In this document: positions 23,364 through 36,151 of the stretch, one piece after another
How positions within the stretch are numbered: position 1 is the stretch's first letter
Layout: every line of letters starts with the position of its first letter
From: Plantago ovata
Lineage: Eukaryota; Streptophyta; Magnoliopsida; Lamiales; Plantaginaceae
Assembly (NCBI GenBank): GCA_028274465.1
Contig: CM051455.1
Location: forward strand, 124,035,462-124,099,461
DNA length: 64,000 nt
Direction of reading: 5' to 3'
Notes under the pieces: generated by a model
Told to the model about the DNA's origin: nothing
The model's database searches: none
The model's input: the letters and a program-made list of their open reading frames with translations, nothing else
Program-made: the position numbers and the translations under genes

Positions 23364-24527
23364 TCACCGAACTGTGTAGAAACGATAAGGCGCATTGTGA
23401 ACAAGGGGTTGCTCCTCGGATGATTGGCCCGGGGTGGGTTCTGCAATGGCAACCTTGGAAGTGAACTTGGCCCACATGGTATAGCACTCCCATGCTTCTC
23501 TTATGTCTCCTACTTCTTGTCCAATTCCCAAAGGAGTGGGGAACTTTAGCTTGTTGTGGACTGTAGACACTACGGCTCGGAATTGAGAGAGACCGGGTCG
23601 GCCTAGGACTGCGAAATAATCGAAGGGCATATCGACGACCACGAATGGAACATGTTGAGTCACTCGTCGAGGAGCGCTACCCATTGACACTGTGAGATTG
23701 ATCATTCCGAGCGGCATGATAGATTGTCCTCCAAACCCTACCAATGCGCTCCTTACTTCCTTAAGCCCTTCTCTTGGATTCATTTGCATCCTCTTCAAGG
23801 TTCCGGTAAAAATCAAGTTAGCCGAGCATCCGGTGTCGACGAGGATCCTTCCCAACTTGTATGATTGAACATCAAGGGAAACTACTAGTGGAACACAAGG
23901 ATCGTATATGTTTCCTCCTCCGACATGCCTCAGAGGTATCTCGATATCATCGAAAGAGATAACATTGGTTCCTGGTCGGGCGGCTTGAGCATACTTCACA
24001 TCTCGGACCCTAAGATTATCCGCTGTGATCTCCCTCTGATTTCGAGTGTCGCCTCCCGCGGGCCCTACAGCAATTGTAAGAGTGTGGATGCTTCCGTTCA
24101 CGGGGCGGTTCTCATAATTGTTGTAATTATGAATATCATCATCATGATGGTTTCCTTGGTAATGGTGCTCGCTCCCACTTTGAGGTGGTGGAGGCAAGAT
24201 CGCCAGAGGTTCTTCCTTCCGGATGTAGCTAACCAGCTGACCATTACGTATCATCCTCTCAATCTCGTTCTTGAGCTCGACGCACTCATCAGAGATATGC
24301 CCTTTCCCCTTGTGAAATTTGCAAAATTTCTCCGAACTCTTGTTCCTTTGGTTTTCTCGAATCGGGGGTGGCCAGGAGACGTCTAGCTTCCTCGAGACTA
24401 CATAGTTCAAGATGTCGGATCTTGGCCTATTTAAGTCTGTGTATTTTCTATATCGCCTTGGAGGTGACCTCCTAGGAGGAGACCTCTTGTCTCGGAAATC
24501 ATTTTCCGAGTGACCCTCTCTGATCAA
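23364..24527 (-). pseudogene. Tat element gag zinc-knuckle-like region and protease
   Basis: CKFHKGKGHISDECVELK is a Cys-His motif of the type after gag in Tat elements. Further on is the aspartic protease active site ILVDTGCSANLIF (catalytic DTG) and the FAVLGRPGLSQFRAV block. The protease cuts the polyprotein. Two in-frame stops between about 24604 and 24650 separate it from gag, and a TGA ends it before the reverse transcriptase. Confidence 0.85.
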
Positions 24528-24647
24528 CCCATGCTTTTGGTCTTTTCTTTGCTTACCGGGATTTTGCGGGCGAGGAGGGTACTCCTTCTCTTTTTCTTTT
24601 TCCTTCCCTCTTTACTTGGGAGGATTGGTCCTTACCGTGACGGTTTT

Positions 24648-25664
24648 TCAGAATTCCTCGGCCTCGAGGAAGTCCTTGCAAACTTTCGCCAGTTGTGCTT
24701 CATTCTCCACACACAATGCTGAGAGCACCTCTTGGAACTTGATGTTGGTAGTGTTACCGTACAAGTACTCTTTTCTCTCATTGATCGAGTGATCTTCAAC
24801 TTGGAGGGATGCTTCATGAAAGCTATTGATGAAGTCCCTCAAGTCCTCATTGTTTTTCTCAACAATTTCAGCCAAGTACCTCACTCTTCTCTTGGTATTC
24901 ATGACCTTCTCGAAACGCTTAGAGAACTCCTTGCAGAGATCTCTATATGACTTGATGGATCGATGAGGAAGGCGCGACCACCATTTCATGGCTTCTCCGG
25001 ATAGGTTAGCCGGGAAGAGGAGTGCTTTAGTCCTCGAATCATGACCATAAGCATCCATCTTAGTGCCAAATCTTACCAAGTAATCCTTCGGACAACTTGT
25101 CCCATCATAACTTTCGAAGGTGGGGAACCCTCTTTCGATTTTGGCTTGGTGGCTTCTTATCTCGTCGCACAAAGGGCTCGGATCTTGGTCTTGCTCTTTC
25201 TCGTGGATAGTTCCTCGTAGAGTCTCTATCTGAGCATCAAGTGCGGACTTCCTTGCGTTGAGTTCCTCCAGAGTGAGCCTCCTCCCCGTGATCGGATCGA
25301 TCAAGGGGGTTACCTCAGCTACTGTTCTCAAGGCTTGATTTTCCGCCACCGCTTCTTGCTGGTTCTGAGGAGTTACTTGGTTGGGCGTGACTTGATTGGG
25401 GAGAGCGGGTGGTGTAGCGACCACCTGAGCTTTATTTTCTTGTTGAGCTACATTTTGCAATGATGCCCGTATCCTTCTATCGATCAAGTCTCTCAAATCA
25501 TCTGGGGCACCTTGAGGTCCTAACCTCGATTGAACTCTCGATGGTCCAAGTCGAGATTGGATTGGCCTTGTGTTGGCTCTTGAATGTGCCTCATCTTGTA
25601 CAACTGGTGCTCTTCCTTGGGATTGACGAGGAGCGACCAAAGTGTCACGAGGTTGCTCTTGCAC
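24648..25664 (-). pseudogene. Tat element gag, capsid part
   Basis: Contains the Retrotrans_gag signature: YLVRFGTKMDAYGHDSRTKA, ANLSGEAMKWWSRLPHRSIK, FSKRFEKVMNTKRRVRYLAE and LRDFINSFHEASLQVED. Ends in a TGA where the frame can be read on (KTVTVRTNPPK). Joined to the N-terminal gag by a frameshift near 25660-25690. Confidence 0.85.
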
Positions 25665-26173
25665 TGGTGCTTGTTGTACTCCTCGAGCTTGGAGTTCAGC
25701 GTTAACTCTAGCAGCCTCATTTCCCCCACATATCCTTGTAATGTGAGAAGGAACAAGCCGTATTGAGCTTCGCCCATCCCGAAATCTGATGGTCGGACTA
25801 CGCGTCCATCAGAAAGGGTGAAGTTCAATGCGGCCGGTTGAGGAGGGTTCACTGATACGGGAGGTTGATTGATTGCTACTTGAGGAGGCTGCCCTCTAGG
25901 CTCGGCATTGTTTGTGACTCTCAACGCTCCACAGGAACTTCCTACTGGAACTCCTTGCGGGTTGTTTTCCCCCGATCTTTCATCTTGGGAGTTAGTGACA
26001 TTGGTGAATGCCCCCTCCGTGTAATCTTGGTTCCTTGCAACATTGTTATTTCTCGGTGCCCTCGGAGCAGCAGCCGTTCCTCCTCCTCGACCGTTGCTAG
26101 GGGGACGGCCCCTAGGTCGAGGAGGATTCCTGGGTGGTGCATTAGCAAGACGGTTGCTTCTTCTGGGAGGCAT
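25520..26173 (-). pseudogene. Tat element gag, N-terminal part
   Basis: Starts MPPRRSNRLANAPPRNPPRP, basic and Pro/Arg-rich, typical for the gag start of Tat elements. The true reading leaves this frame near 25690; the last 50 or so codons are a shadow of the next gag piece. Confidence 0.75.
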
Positions 26174-26260
26174 ATTCGTGAAGTGTCACGAGGAGGTTAA
26201 GTGGCTCGGCCGGTAGGGCTAGGAATGACCTTTTGTGTCGCTTCCCACAGACGCGCCAAA
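26174..26260 (-). promoter_or_regulatory. Leader and primer binding site of the Tat element
   Basis: On the - strand the LTR is followed by TTGGCGCGTCTGTGGGAAG (about 26240-26258), the primer-site form common in Tat elements (usual form TTGGCGCCGTCTGTGGGAA). Very short leader before gag. Confidence 0.65.
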
Positions 26261-27093
26261 TGTTGAAGGGTAATTCGTACTTCTTCTTAAGTTCGCAGTA
26301 GATCGTCAAGCTAAGCTATTCTAGTTCTTCTTCATGTAGTGTTCCTCTTGAATTGGTAGGGAACCTTCTTGTAGCTTCCTCGTACCTGAAATATACTGGA
26401 GGGGGAGGGGGTTAGTGTCTCTTGCCCGGTCTGTAAGATATCAGACTGGAGTGACGACTTTACGTGTAGGGATTTGTGAGGCTTCCCTAGTATGAGTAGT
26501 AAATGTGGTGGGTGAGTGGTAGGTGAGAGGTGTTAATGCTTACCCGCTGGGTAATGAATGAGCTCCTTATATACTCGTAGTATTTTAATGTCATCCCTTG
26601 TACGATCGTGATAAGTGTCCGGACGGGATTGACGCCTCCTTAGGCCCAAGCCCATTAAGAAGGTCCATGGGCCTTGGCCCAAACATCTTGGCTAGGGTTG
26701 AGAAGGCATCATGGACATTTCGGGTCCCACGTAGCAATCTGGAAGACAGGCCCTACTAGGAGCGACCATGGGTGGTCGCCCTGGTGTCCTCGTGCCTTCC
26801 TCTTACGTTGTTGGTCTGAGTAGTGCTCGGCCTAGTTTCTCTCAGAGAGTGTTACCTTGACGTAAGGCCTCCTCGAGCCCTAGAGATGCTCCTCAAGCTC
26901 AATAGCTGCCTTGTCCTTGTGATGAGCTTATTTTGAGGGTTGGCCTCTTAGTGATGGTCGGACCCTATGTTGGTGAACCACACCTTAGTGACATACTTGG
27001 GTGTGGTCGCGCCCCTTGAGTGACGGCCTATGATGCTTTGTCGCGCTCTTAGACCTCTCCAGTTCGTACATGCGGACTGGACATATTTCAACA
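26261..27093 (-). repeat. 5' LTR of the Tat element
   Basis: 833 bases with + strand ends TGTTGAA and TTCAACA, a perfect 7-base inverted repeat, directly next to the primer site. The five bases that follow (CTAAC, 27094-27098) would be the target duplication; the other copy is outside the window. Confidence 0.75.
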
Positions 27094-27215
27094 CTAACAG
27101 GTTCGGTAATCACCCTTCGAACAACTATGCGGAGTTATGGGAACGTTTCTTGATTGTCCAACAATCCGTTCTGTGGCCGTGGGATCGGCTCACACTTGCT
27201 CTAACAAGTATAACC
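27094..27215 (-). repeat. Fragment of a Copia LTR (target of two insertions)
   Basis: Bases 27108-27215 match 28851-28953 inside the neighbouring Copia LTR (shared CAACTATGCG, GTGGCCGTGGGATCGGCTCA), so the host sequence here is another copy of the same LTR family, interrupted by the Tat element on its left and by a Copia LTR on its right. Confidence 0.75.
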
Positions 27216-29287
27216 TGTAAGAAAATACGGTCAGAGTTACCCCTAGGGTACGCATCGGAATTTCAAAATTTTTCTTAACATACAGGTTAATTGATTATGT
27301 ATATGTCGTATATATATAAACACGTCAATTAGAAGACTAACCTTACTTCCAAAGCAGCTTCCAAGTCTTCGTAATAATCCGGTGTATCTTCTCCTTCGCC
27401 GAAGTCGAAGATATCTGCAATACTCTGATTATCTGCAAGACAATAAGAGTTAGTTTCCAGCTCCTAGAACCTCAACCTTGGTATCCACGGATGAACAGCC
27501 TATCGGAAGAATGCTAGGATATTCTTTTGTGTGACCAAGAAGACGGGGCGGCGATTCCTCCGGTGAGGTGGCACGCGCGGATGACTATAGAGGAGGGGAG
27601 AGTTTGTATGTTCTCTAAGAAAACTGGGTAGAATGACTGTGAAAGTTTATGTCAAAAACTCTCTAATAGTCTACTATATATAGTAGTCAATAGAAGCCTA
27701 AAGCATAAGCAATTAGACTTCGTAAAGGAATAAGAATCTAATTCTTATCGCACAAGGAAACCAATATCAAGTCTAGATTCATTCCCAATCAAATTAAAAC
27801 TAAATCAGGAAAATCTAACTTATCCCTTGGACTTCTAATAGAGGAAGGAGTCGAACTCCTTCCCCTATCCAGCCAACGCGCGCGCGCGCTCTCCCAGGGA
27901 CACTAGGTGGGTCCCGATTTTGGGACCCACTTATAGTTCTAAGGCAATTCAAACTCCAAGTAGATTTTTCCATGTGCATATGTTAATTATAAATTAACAT
28001 ATTCTTTCAAATCAAACCTCTATTATATTTCCAAAATATATGCTTTAATTGTATTTACATAAAATACAATTAATCAGCCAATTCAATTAATAATTCCAAA
28101 TCATTAATTGAGCCACCAAATATTATAATTAATTCCAAATCAATTATAATCCATCAATCACAATTAATTCCAAATTAATTGCGATTCCATCTTCAAGGAT
28201 ATTCTGATAAGCTGAATCACCACATAGTGTGACCCATAGGGCCTCATCGTATTAAGCAAGTCCTAGACTAGGCAACATGGAATTCCTAGACGGTTCCATT
28301 TGCAATATAAATACATGAGTACGATTGAGAGGTTTCTCAAAGCTAACCCTTTTGTTGCGAAGTCTGTTGCGCTCAACGCGGCGATGGTAACGTCCCTTCA
28401 TCTGACTTGCTCGAATGTATCTAGGATCGATGAAGTGTCTATCCCAATAATACATCCACGAGCGTCTCAGGGAGTTTCTTGGTTAAGATATACTTATGAC
28501 CATCATAATATATCATTTGCACTGGCCAGTGACTTTACCAACACAACTATGCAGACTATGAGCAGTACTCTCTTGTGCTACACTTGAGAGATGAATCCTT
28601 CACAGAATCACTTATCATCCCCATTTGTATATAGCCATAATCCTGGATCGTGTCTTAGGTCAACTGCTTATTCAGAGCTGACATCGACGGGTCCACCAAG
28701 GATATGGGGCAACAAATGTGATGATAAAGTCCTGTAAGTACAAAGGACGACTGGCATCACTTCGACAACTTAACGGTTCCCATAGACACTTCAGTGTAGA
28801 GTATACATCGATGGGAGTGTCTGGTGGGTACTTCCATTGTTCGATAATCCTTCTTCGAACAACTATGCGCAGTTATGGGAACGTTTCTCGATTGTCCAAC
28901 AATCCGTTCCGTGGCCGTGGGATCGGCTCACACTTGCTCCAACAAGTATAACCTCCACGCATACTAGTCTCGTATGGTTCATTCAGACCCCTACATCTGA
29001 GATGAACCTCGACTAGGGAGAGTTTGGGATAGATGATAACTCACATAGCTCCCACTATCTGTGTGATCGGTCATCTATCCGAGGGGACATGTTTAATATC
29101 AATACAGACAGTAATAAAGATATGACATGCTGCATGCCTGGTGTAATATAAATATGAAAGCGATACTCAGTAGTAAAAGCAACAAACATATATTATATTA
29201 CGTTGACCTGTGTAATAGCACATATATGCCCTCTATAAGGGCACTATGCACTTAGTAAGGACTGTCTCTAGGACATATACACTATTA
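27216..29287 (-). repeat. 3' LTR of a Copia element (element B), about 2.07 kb
   Basis: On - the LTR begins after the tract CCAAGTGGGAGAT and ends ATTTTCTTACA. It shares its start (GTATATGTCCTAGAGACA) and end with the LTRs of the complete Copia element at 43207 and 60733, but is clearly diverged. Near its 3' end (27345-27440) it encodes an acidic peptide similar in position to the LTR ORF of element C. No other genes; AT-rich stretches at 28000-28200. Confidence 0.75.
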
Positions 29288-29301
29288 ATCTCCCACTTGG
29301 A

Positions 29302-29646
29302 CTAGAGCCAGTCACCTTTATCCCTAATATCCAGATTAGCATAATGTCTTAAGTGCACTTCCACTGATAAGACCTTGGTGAAAGGATCTGCCACGTTGTC
29401 CGTGGTAGAGACACGTTCTATACTAACTTCTCCTCTATCTATAATCTCACGTATAACGCGATATTTTCTAAGTACATGTTTGTTCTTGTTTGTAGATCTA
29501 GGCTCCCTAGCTTGAGCGACGGCGCCCGTATTGTCACAATAAATTGTTATTGGACTAGGAGCAGGAACAACCCTCAATTCCTTCAAGAACTTTGAAATCC
29601 AGACAGCTTCTTTCGATGCTTCTGATGCAGCAATGTACTCGGCTTC
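29302..29646 (-). pseudogene. Copia element B, C-terminal RNase H (partial)
   Basis: Encodes SEAEYIAASEASKEAVW, IYCDNTGAVAQ, NKHVLRKYRVIREIIDRG and NVADPFTK, ending GDWL-stop, as in element C at 60716. The upstream part is cut off at 29647 by an Athila LTR. The lesion is the insertion itself; no stop is seen in the remaining piece. Confidence 0.88.
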
Positions 29647-31759
29647 TGATGAACGCGGATGTCGTGCTCCGAATTCAAGCAAATAAATTTGTAATTAAGC
29701 CAAAGGCAATCCACAACTACAACGAAAACCGTAGTGTAGCAGTAGAATGACTCGAGTGTCGTTCTCTCAGGACTATAACTAGCTTTATCAAATCTAATTT
29801 AGAATATAAAAACAGCAGATAGATAGCAAAGGGTTTTTCTAACAGATAATGGAGATTGGTGATAGTATGATCCTTCTTAACATAACGGGTCGATAATCAT
29901 GCATAAATTCCTCGGTCTTGCATAGAGTTTTTTGAATCAATCTAGTGTCCTGTTGCAAATATTAAGCACTACGAAGATAATTGGTCTGACAAGTCAATCA
30001 CTATTGTCCTAATGTGTTCCGTAATTATTCAACACTACGAAGATAAACTCGCACACAGGTCGACAAGTGTCCAATTGTGCATAATAATTAATACAACATA
30101 CGAGAATTTAGGCTGTGCCTGATCAACGAAATAAAGCAATGACACGGAGTATAATGCGCGATATAGCCATTAGCATGATTATCTTCCCTTCGCTAAGAAT
30201 TCACATACTACCACCAACGATAAGTTTAGCTACTCATAATAGGCATGCAATCAACAGAAATCATAGAAGAAAACATGTTGAAAGAATATAATAAAATAAG
30301 TAGAATAAAACTGTAAGATACAAAGTTACCGAAGGTTGTCAATCTCCGGATGATTGCGATCCTACGAGCTCCAAACTGCTATGAAAAAGTATCCCATAAG
30401 CTACGGACCCCCAGATAATGCTCTGGAAAGTCCCTACCTAAAACTACAGAGAGAGGTGAGAAAGTAGGTCTGGAAAGATATGATTTTCGGAGAAAACTGA
30501 GCAACTATATATAGGCCTCGAATTACCACGGGGCGGTTCGCCCCACACGCCCGGCGGTTCGCCCGATGGCTTTTTCGCGGAAATCCGCGTTTTCGACGCG
30601 GGTTTGGATTTCTTCCCCTTTTCGGACTCGGTTTCTGACTTGTAGTGTCCTTCTAACCTCCAGATTCGACCCCTAGACTCCAAATCCTATCCGGAAACCT
30701 TCAGATACTCCAAATAGGCTTCTGGAACACCAATTCCTTGTCAACTTCAATATAATTGCCAGGAAATCTTTGAATTTCAACCAAAACCTGTAAAATAAAA
30801 TCTAAAGGGAAACGTGACACTATTCTAATAAAATGCACTAAAATATAGCTAAATTAACATAGAAGATAGCTAAAATAGGTGAAAAAAGACTCGAATGAAA
30901 GTGTAAAATACACATTCATCAAACTCCCCAAACCGAACCTTTGCTTGTCCTCAAGCAACTAAGCTAGACTCTAATACAAAAAACATGCAAGACACAAAAT
31001 GGAGCCTCATGCCAAATAAAATGAACTAATCTACCGAATCTATCAAATAACATATGAACAAAAACCATATAAATCAAAGCATGAATATAGGTTGAAGAAT
31101 ACCTCGATTGACTTATACACATCCACATAAGTACTTATGTCAAGACAAGATAGTCTCTCGTAACATTCTCTACCTGGACCTAGTCAGTGACGACGTAATG
31201 AAGCATGCTAAGATACGAATGGTTGCCCCGTGCCTATGAAACTGAGGACTTACTGCTGTTAAACCATGTTAATACTTTTGCTCAAAAGAGGTCGAACCAG
31301 TATTGGTTCTCATCAAACGAAGGAGGGTTCCCTATAAAAGATAACACTCCCCTATTCTACCCATCTCTTAAGTAAAGTCTTAAGCTATTCACCACTTCCT
31401 AAATGGCAGGACGAGTGTGGTCTAGAACAGATGACACTTAAGACAAAAAAGATAAAAAATAGAAAAACACGATTACGAACATTACAAGAATGGAAAATAA
31501 GACTCAACACTTTGCTAACTGCTATTTGGCTTTTCTTTTTTGGGGTCCTTTCTTTTTTTCTTTCCAGATTCTTCTTTTTTTTTCTTTTCTTTTTTCTTTT
31601 TCTGGATTTTTTCTTTTTTTTCGATTTTTTTCTAGCCAGCAGTAGCATAACAAAAAGAGAAACAAAATGACTCACACGACTTCCCCAAACCTATTCGAAA
31701 GAATAGGTTGGAGTACAAAATTTACGGAAAATGAAAAATAAACTCACGATACGAAAATG
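29647..31759 (-). mobile_element. Partial Athila-family element 2 (3' LTR and 3' region)
   Basis: LTR 29647-30921 (+ ends TGATGAACGC and CATTCATCA), then the family polypurine tract and 3' non-coding region (30922-31759), including the T-rich tract at 31520-31630. It inserted into the RNase H of Copia element B. The rest is missing: at 31760 the sequence changes abruptly to an LTR in the opposite orientation. Confidence 0.85.
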
Positions 31760-32906
31760 GAATAGTGTCACGTTTCCCTTTAGATTTTATTTTACAGGTT
31801 TTGGTTGAAATTCGGGGATTTCCGAGCAATTATATTGAAGTTGACAAGGAATTGGTGTTCCAGAAGCCTATTTGGAGTATGTGAAGGCTTCCAAATAGGA
31901 TTTGAAGTCTAGGGGCCGAATCTGGAGGTTAGAAGGCTACTAGAAGTCAGAAACCGAGTTCGAAAAGGTGAAGAAATCCAAAAACGCGTCGAAAACGCGG
32001 AAATTCCGTGAAAAAGCCGTGGGGCGAACCGCCCCGGAGTTTTTTTGGGCCTATATATAGTACTCAGTTTTCTCTCCGAAAATCATATGTTTCCAGACCT
32101 ACTTTCTCACCTCTCTCTATAGTTTTAGGTAGGAACTTCCCGGGGCCTGTCCTGGGAGTTCCATAGCTTAGGGGATACTTTTTCATAGCAGTTTGGAGCT
32201 CGTAGGATCGCAATCATCCGGAGATTGACAACCTTCGGTAACTTTGTATCTTACAGTTTTATTCTACTTATTTTATTTATCTTTCAATATGTTTTCTTCT
32301 ATGATTTCTGTTGATTGCATGCATAATATGAGTAGCTAAACTTATCATTGGTGGTAGTATGTGAATTCTTAGCGAGGGAAGATAATCATGCTAATGTCTA
32401 TATCGCGCATTATACTCCGTGTCATTGCTTTATTTCGTTGATCAGTTGTAACCAAAATTCTCGTATGTTGTATTGATTATTATGCACAATTGGACACTAG
32501 TCGACCATCAGACCAATTATCTTCGTAGTGTTGAATAATTACGGAACACATTAGGACAACCGTGATTGACTAGTCAGACCAGATTATCTTCGTAGTGCTT
32601 AATACTTGCAACAGGACACTAGATTGATTCAAAGATCTCTATGCAAGACCGAGGAATTTATGCATGATTATCGACCCATTATGCTAAGAAGGACCATACT
32701 ATCACCAATCTCCATTATCTGCTAGAAACCCCCTATTGCTATCTGTCTGCTGTTTTATATTCTCTTGTTAAATAGATAAAGCTAGTTATAGTCCTGAGAG
32801 AACGATACTCGAGTCATTCTACTGCTACACTACGGTTTTCGTTGTAGTTGTGGATTGCCTTTGGCTAAATAACGAATTTATTTGATTGACCTTGACACGT
32901 TCATCA
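31760..32906 (+). repeat. 5'-truncated 5' LTR of Athila element 3
   Basis: Sense-strand LTR lacking its first 95 or so bases (it starts at the position equal to 63006 of the LTR at 62911). Has the TATATATAG box near 32052 and the hairpin GGGGCGAACCGCCCC near 32021. Ends TTCATCA at 32906, next to the primer site. Confidence 0.85.
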
Positions 32907-32909
32907 AAT

Positions 32910-32927
32910 TGGCACCGTTGCCGGGGA
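32910..32927 (+). promoter_or_regulatory. Primer binding site of Athila element 3
   Basis: TGGCACCGTTGCCGGGGA, one base different from the tRNA-Asp type site of elements 1 and the non-autonomous copy (TGGCGCC...). Confidence 0.85.
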
Positions 32928-33159
32928 GTATACTCCTTTTTTCTGTTTAATTTGTTTATATTTACAGCTTTAGATTCCTAATTCTATTAGATTTAGTTTT
33001 CCTTTTTAATCTCTCTCTTATATTGCTTTCCTAGTCTGCTTCTAATTTCCCTTTCCTAGCCTTAGTAGTATTCGATATCTAGATTTATTCTTGATTTTTC
33101 GAAATTTCTAACGAGGCTAATTTTTAGTTTTGAGTTACTCCTGATACAGATTTCCAGGT

Positions 33160-34884
33160 ATGACGACCTTAAAAGCCCGCTTGACACCGACGTTCTCGCA
33201 AGTCAGGAGGGGGTCAGCTATATACTTGGAAGAAGAGTTATCAGGGTACGAGGTAACAAGCACCATAGTAAGAAGGATACCAAGGTTCGAAGAAGGAGAG
33301 GATATGAATCCGATAAGCTTCATCAGGTCCTATGAAGAGGAAGTAGCAAAAGATCCAGCAAAGGGGTTCACCGAGGATCAATTATGCAGGAAATTATTTC
33401 CTTTTGCTTTGGGATATGAACCGAGGATATGGATAGCAAGGTTAGCACCAGGATCACTGAAGACCTGGAGCCAAGTAGTAGAGGAGTTCTTGGCACGTTT
33501 CATGCCTTACCATAAGACGATTGCACTACGGAATCGGATCGAATACTTCAAGCAAGGAGAATACGAGCGGTTCTATGACACCTATGAACGATTTGAGCTG
33601 TATAAACGTGAGTGCCCCCACCACCGATTCGACAATGGGGAGCTGATTTGGTTTTTTGTTGGAGGACTACAAGATGAAGTTAGGCTTCAAATAGATGTGA
33701 TATGTGGAGGTTTAGAAGAATGTACAGTTGAAGAGGCAGTGAAGGTCTTTCAAACGTACGCCAATGGATCCGCACAATCCGAGAAAATAATGTCGAACGA
33801 AGTCGCCAACATATACTCAAATCAAGACGAAACTGAGGGGGTATACAAAAGCTATTCTGAGGACGAAGACATCAGTGAGGAGGAGGAACTTGCGTTTTAC
33901 GCAGGAATTAAAGCCATTGAGAGTGTCTTCGAAGTAGCACACGCAGGGCAGGCTGAGAACAATCTTCGCATCGAGAAGGCTTTTGAAGCGATCGAAGTAA
34001 CTGAGCAACTTATCAAAGAGCTTAGCCTACTGAAGTGTGGAAGGTGTGGTAAAGAAGTCGAGGATGCCCCACAGGAAGTAGTGAGCAAACCACCTGAGGT
34101 GAGGAGCGAAACACCCCCCGACTCCAAGGAACAGTACAATCCTAGACTTGCCGAAGAGACAATTGAAGATAATCCCGAGCAACCTCCAGCTGTTGCTACC
34201 GAGGAGAATGAGTGCGAGGAGGTGAATCTGCTGCTCCGAGGAGGCAAGATGACCAAAATTCCCAACTTTGTACGTCCTAAGCGGGTGGAATCTACTGAGT
34301 TCGATAATAGAGGGGCAAGCAAAGAACAAAAGGTTGGCGGAAGTTCAGAAGAACCTCAAGAAGTTCCGGAAGAGAATTATGAACCAGGACCATCTGTGAT
34401 AAACATAGATGATGAAGAAGCCGAGGTAGGAACTAGAATGCCAGAAGGGCTTCACAAATCTTCCAATCCATATGTGCCTCCGAAGCCACATGTTCCATAC
34501 CCGAGTCGGATCAAACCAGTCAAGAAGGATATTCAAGATTCACCCCTATTCCAAAGACTGTCAAAGGTGGAGGTTAATGTGCCACTCTTAGAGTTAATCC
34601 AGAATATTCCAGCCTATACGAAATTCTTTCGTGAGATCAAGAACAAAAGGATTACTTCAGGAAAGGAAGTGAATGGGGTTGAAACGGTCAATTCGATTGC
34701 CGGATTGCCTATGAAGAAAAAGGATACTGGCAGCTTCATCATCGACATAGCCTTAGGGAATGGACGAACTACGCAGGCAATGCTTGACTTAGGAGCTAGC
34801 ATTAACTTAATGTCGTATTCGGTATACAAGGCCCTGGAACTCGGAGAATTGACACCAACTGATATGGTGGTCCAAATGGCAGAC
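33160..34884 (+). CDS. Athila element 3 gag-protease, intact up to an insertion
   Basis: Open frame of 575 codons starting MTTLKARLTPTFSQ. Residues about 75-180 are the Retrotrans_gag capsid segment (IWIARLAPGSLKTW, FMPYHKTIALRNRIEYFKQG). An acidic linker with CGRCGKEVED follows, then the aspartic protease with catalytic DLGA at residues 543-546. No stop or frameshift, unlike the - strand copy in element 1, so this is the best guide to the family protein. It is cut at 34884 by the non-autonomous element; the frame resumes at 42947. Confidence 0.9.
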
Positions 34885-36151
34885 TGATGAACGTGTCAGA
34901 TTCAATCAAATAAATTTATATTTAGCCAAAGGCAATCCACAACTACAACGAAAACCGTAGTGTAGTAGTAGAATGACTCGAGTGTCGTTCTCTCAGGACT
35001 ATACTAGCTTTATCAAATCTAATTAAGAATATATAAAACAGCAGATAGAAAGCAATAGGGGGTTTTCAAGCAGATAATGGAGGTTGGTGATAGTATGGTC
35101 CTTCTTAACATAATGGGTCGATAATCATGCATAAATTCCTCGGTCTTGCATAGAGATCTTTGAATCAATCTTGTGTCCTTGTTGCAAGTATTAAGCACTA
35201 CGAAGATAGTATGGGTCTGACTCATCAACAACAAACGTCCTATTTTGTTCCGTAATCATTCAACACTACAAAGATAATTGGTCTGATTGGTTGACAAGTG
35301 TCCATGTGTGCATAATAATCAATACAACATACGAGAATTTTGGTGTTCAACTGATCAACGAAATAAAGCAATGACACGGAGTATAATGCGCGATATAGCC
35401 ATTAGCATGATTATCTTCCCTCGCTAAGAATTCACATACTACCACCAACGATAAGTTTAGCTACTCATAATAGGCATGCAATCAATAGCAATCATAGAAG
35501 AAAACATATTGAAAGAATATAAAATAAGTAGATAAAAACTGTAAGATACAAAGTTACCGAAGGTTGTCAATCTCCGGATGATTGCGATCCTACGCGCTCC
35601 AATCTGCTATGAAAAAGTATCCCCTAAGCTACGGAACTCCCAGGACAGGCCCTGGGAAGTTCCTACCTAAAACTATAGAGAGAGGTGAGAAAGTAGGCTT
35701 GGAAAGATATGATTTTCGGAGAGAAAACTCGCAACTATATATAGGCCCGAAATTCCTCTGGGGCGGTTCGCCTGAGGCACGGGGCGGTTCGCCCCACAGT
35801 GTAAATGCGGAATTTTCACGTTTTCGACGCGGTTTTGGATTTCTTCACCTTTTCGGACTCGGTTTATGAAATCTAGTAGCCTTCTAACCTCCAGATTCGG
35901 CCCCTAGACTCCAAATCCTATCCAGAAACGTTCAGATACTCCAAATATGCTTCTGGAACACCAATTCCTTGTAGACTTCAATATAAATGCCCGTAAATCT
36001 CCGAATTTCAACCAAAACCTGTAAAGTAAAATCTAAAGGGAAACGTGACACTATTCTAATAAAATGTACTAAAATATAGCTAAATTAACATAGAGGATAG
36101 CAAAATTAGGTGAAAAAGACTCGAATAAAAGTGTAAAATACACATTCATCA
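34885..36151 (-). repeat. 3' LTR of the non-autonomous element
   Basis: + strand ends TGATGAACGTGT and CATTCATCA, with TATA box and two GGGGCGGTTCG hairpins near 35740-35795. Followed by the polypurine tract at 36152. Confidence 0.92.

Larger units (their letters stand above)
19865..27093 (-). mobile_element. Tat-type Ty3/Gypsy element, 5' part with one LTR, coding on -
   Basis: Order on - is LTR (26261-27093), leader, gag, protease, reverse transcriptase, RNase H and a second, plant-type RNase H, where it is cut by the Sirevirus LTR at 19864. The double RNase H is the hallmark of the Tat group. A primer site sits next to the LTR. Integrase and the 3' LTR must lie left of the Sirevirus, outside the window. 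Frame breaks show it is dead. Confidence 0.88.

Noticed and set aside
26500..29280. Host gene in the LTR-rich stretch between the Tat and Copia elements
   Set aside because: Only short frames without motifs; sequence is accounted for by LTRs.
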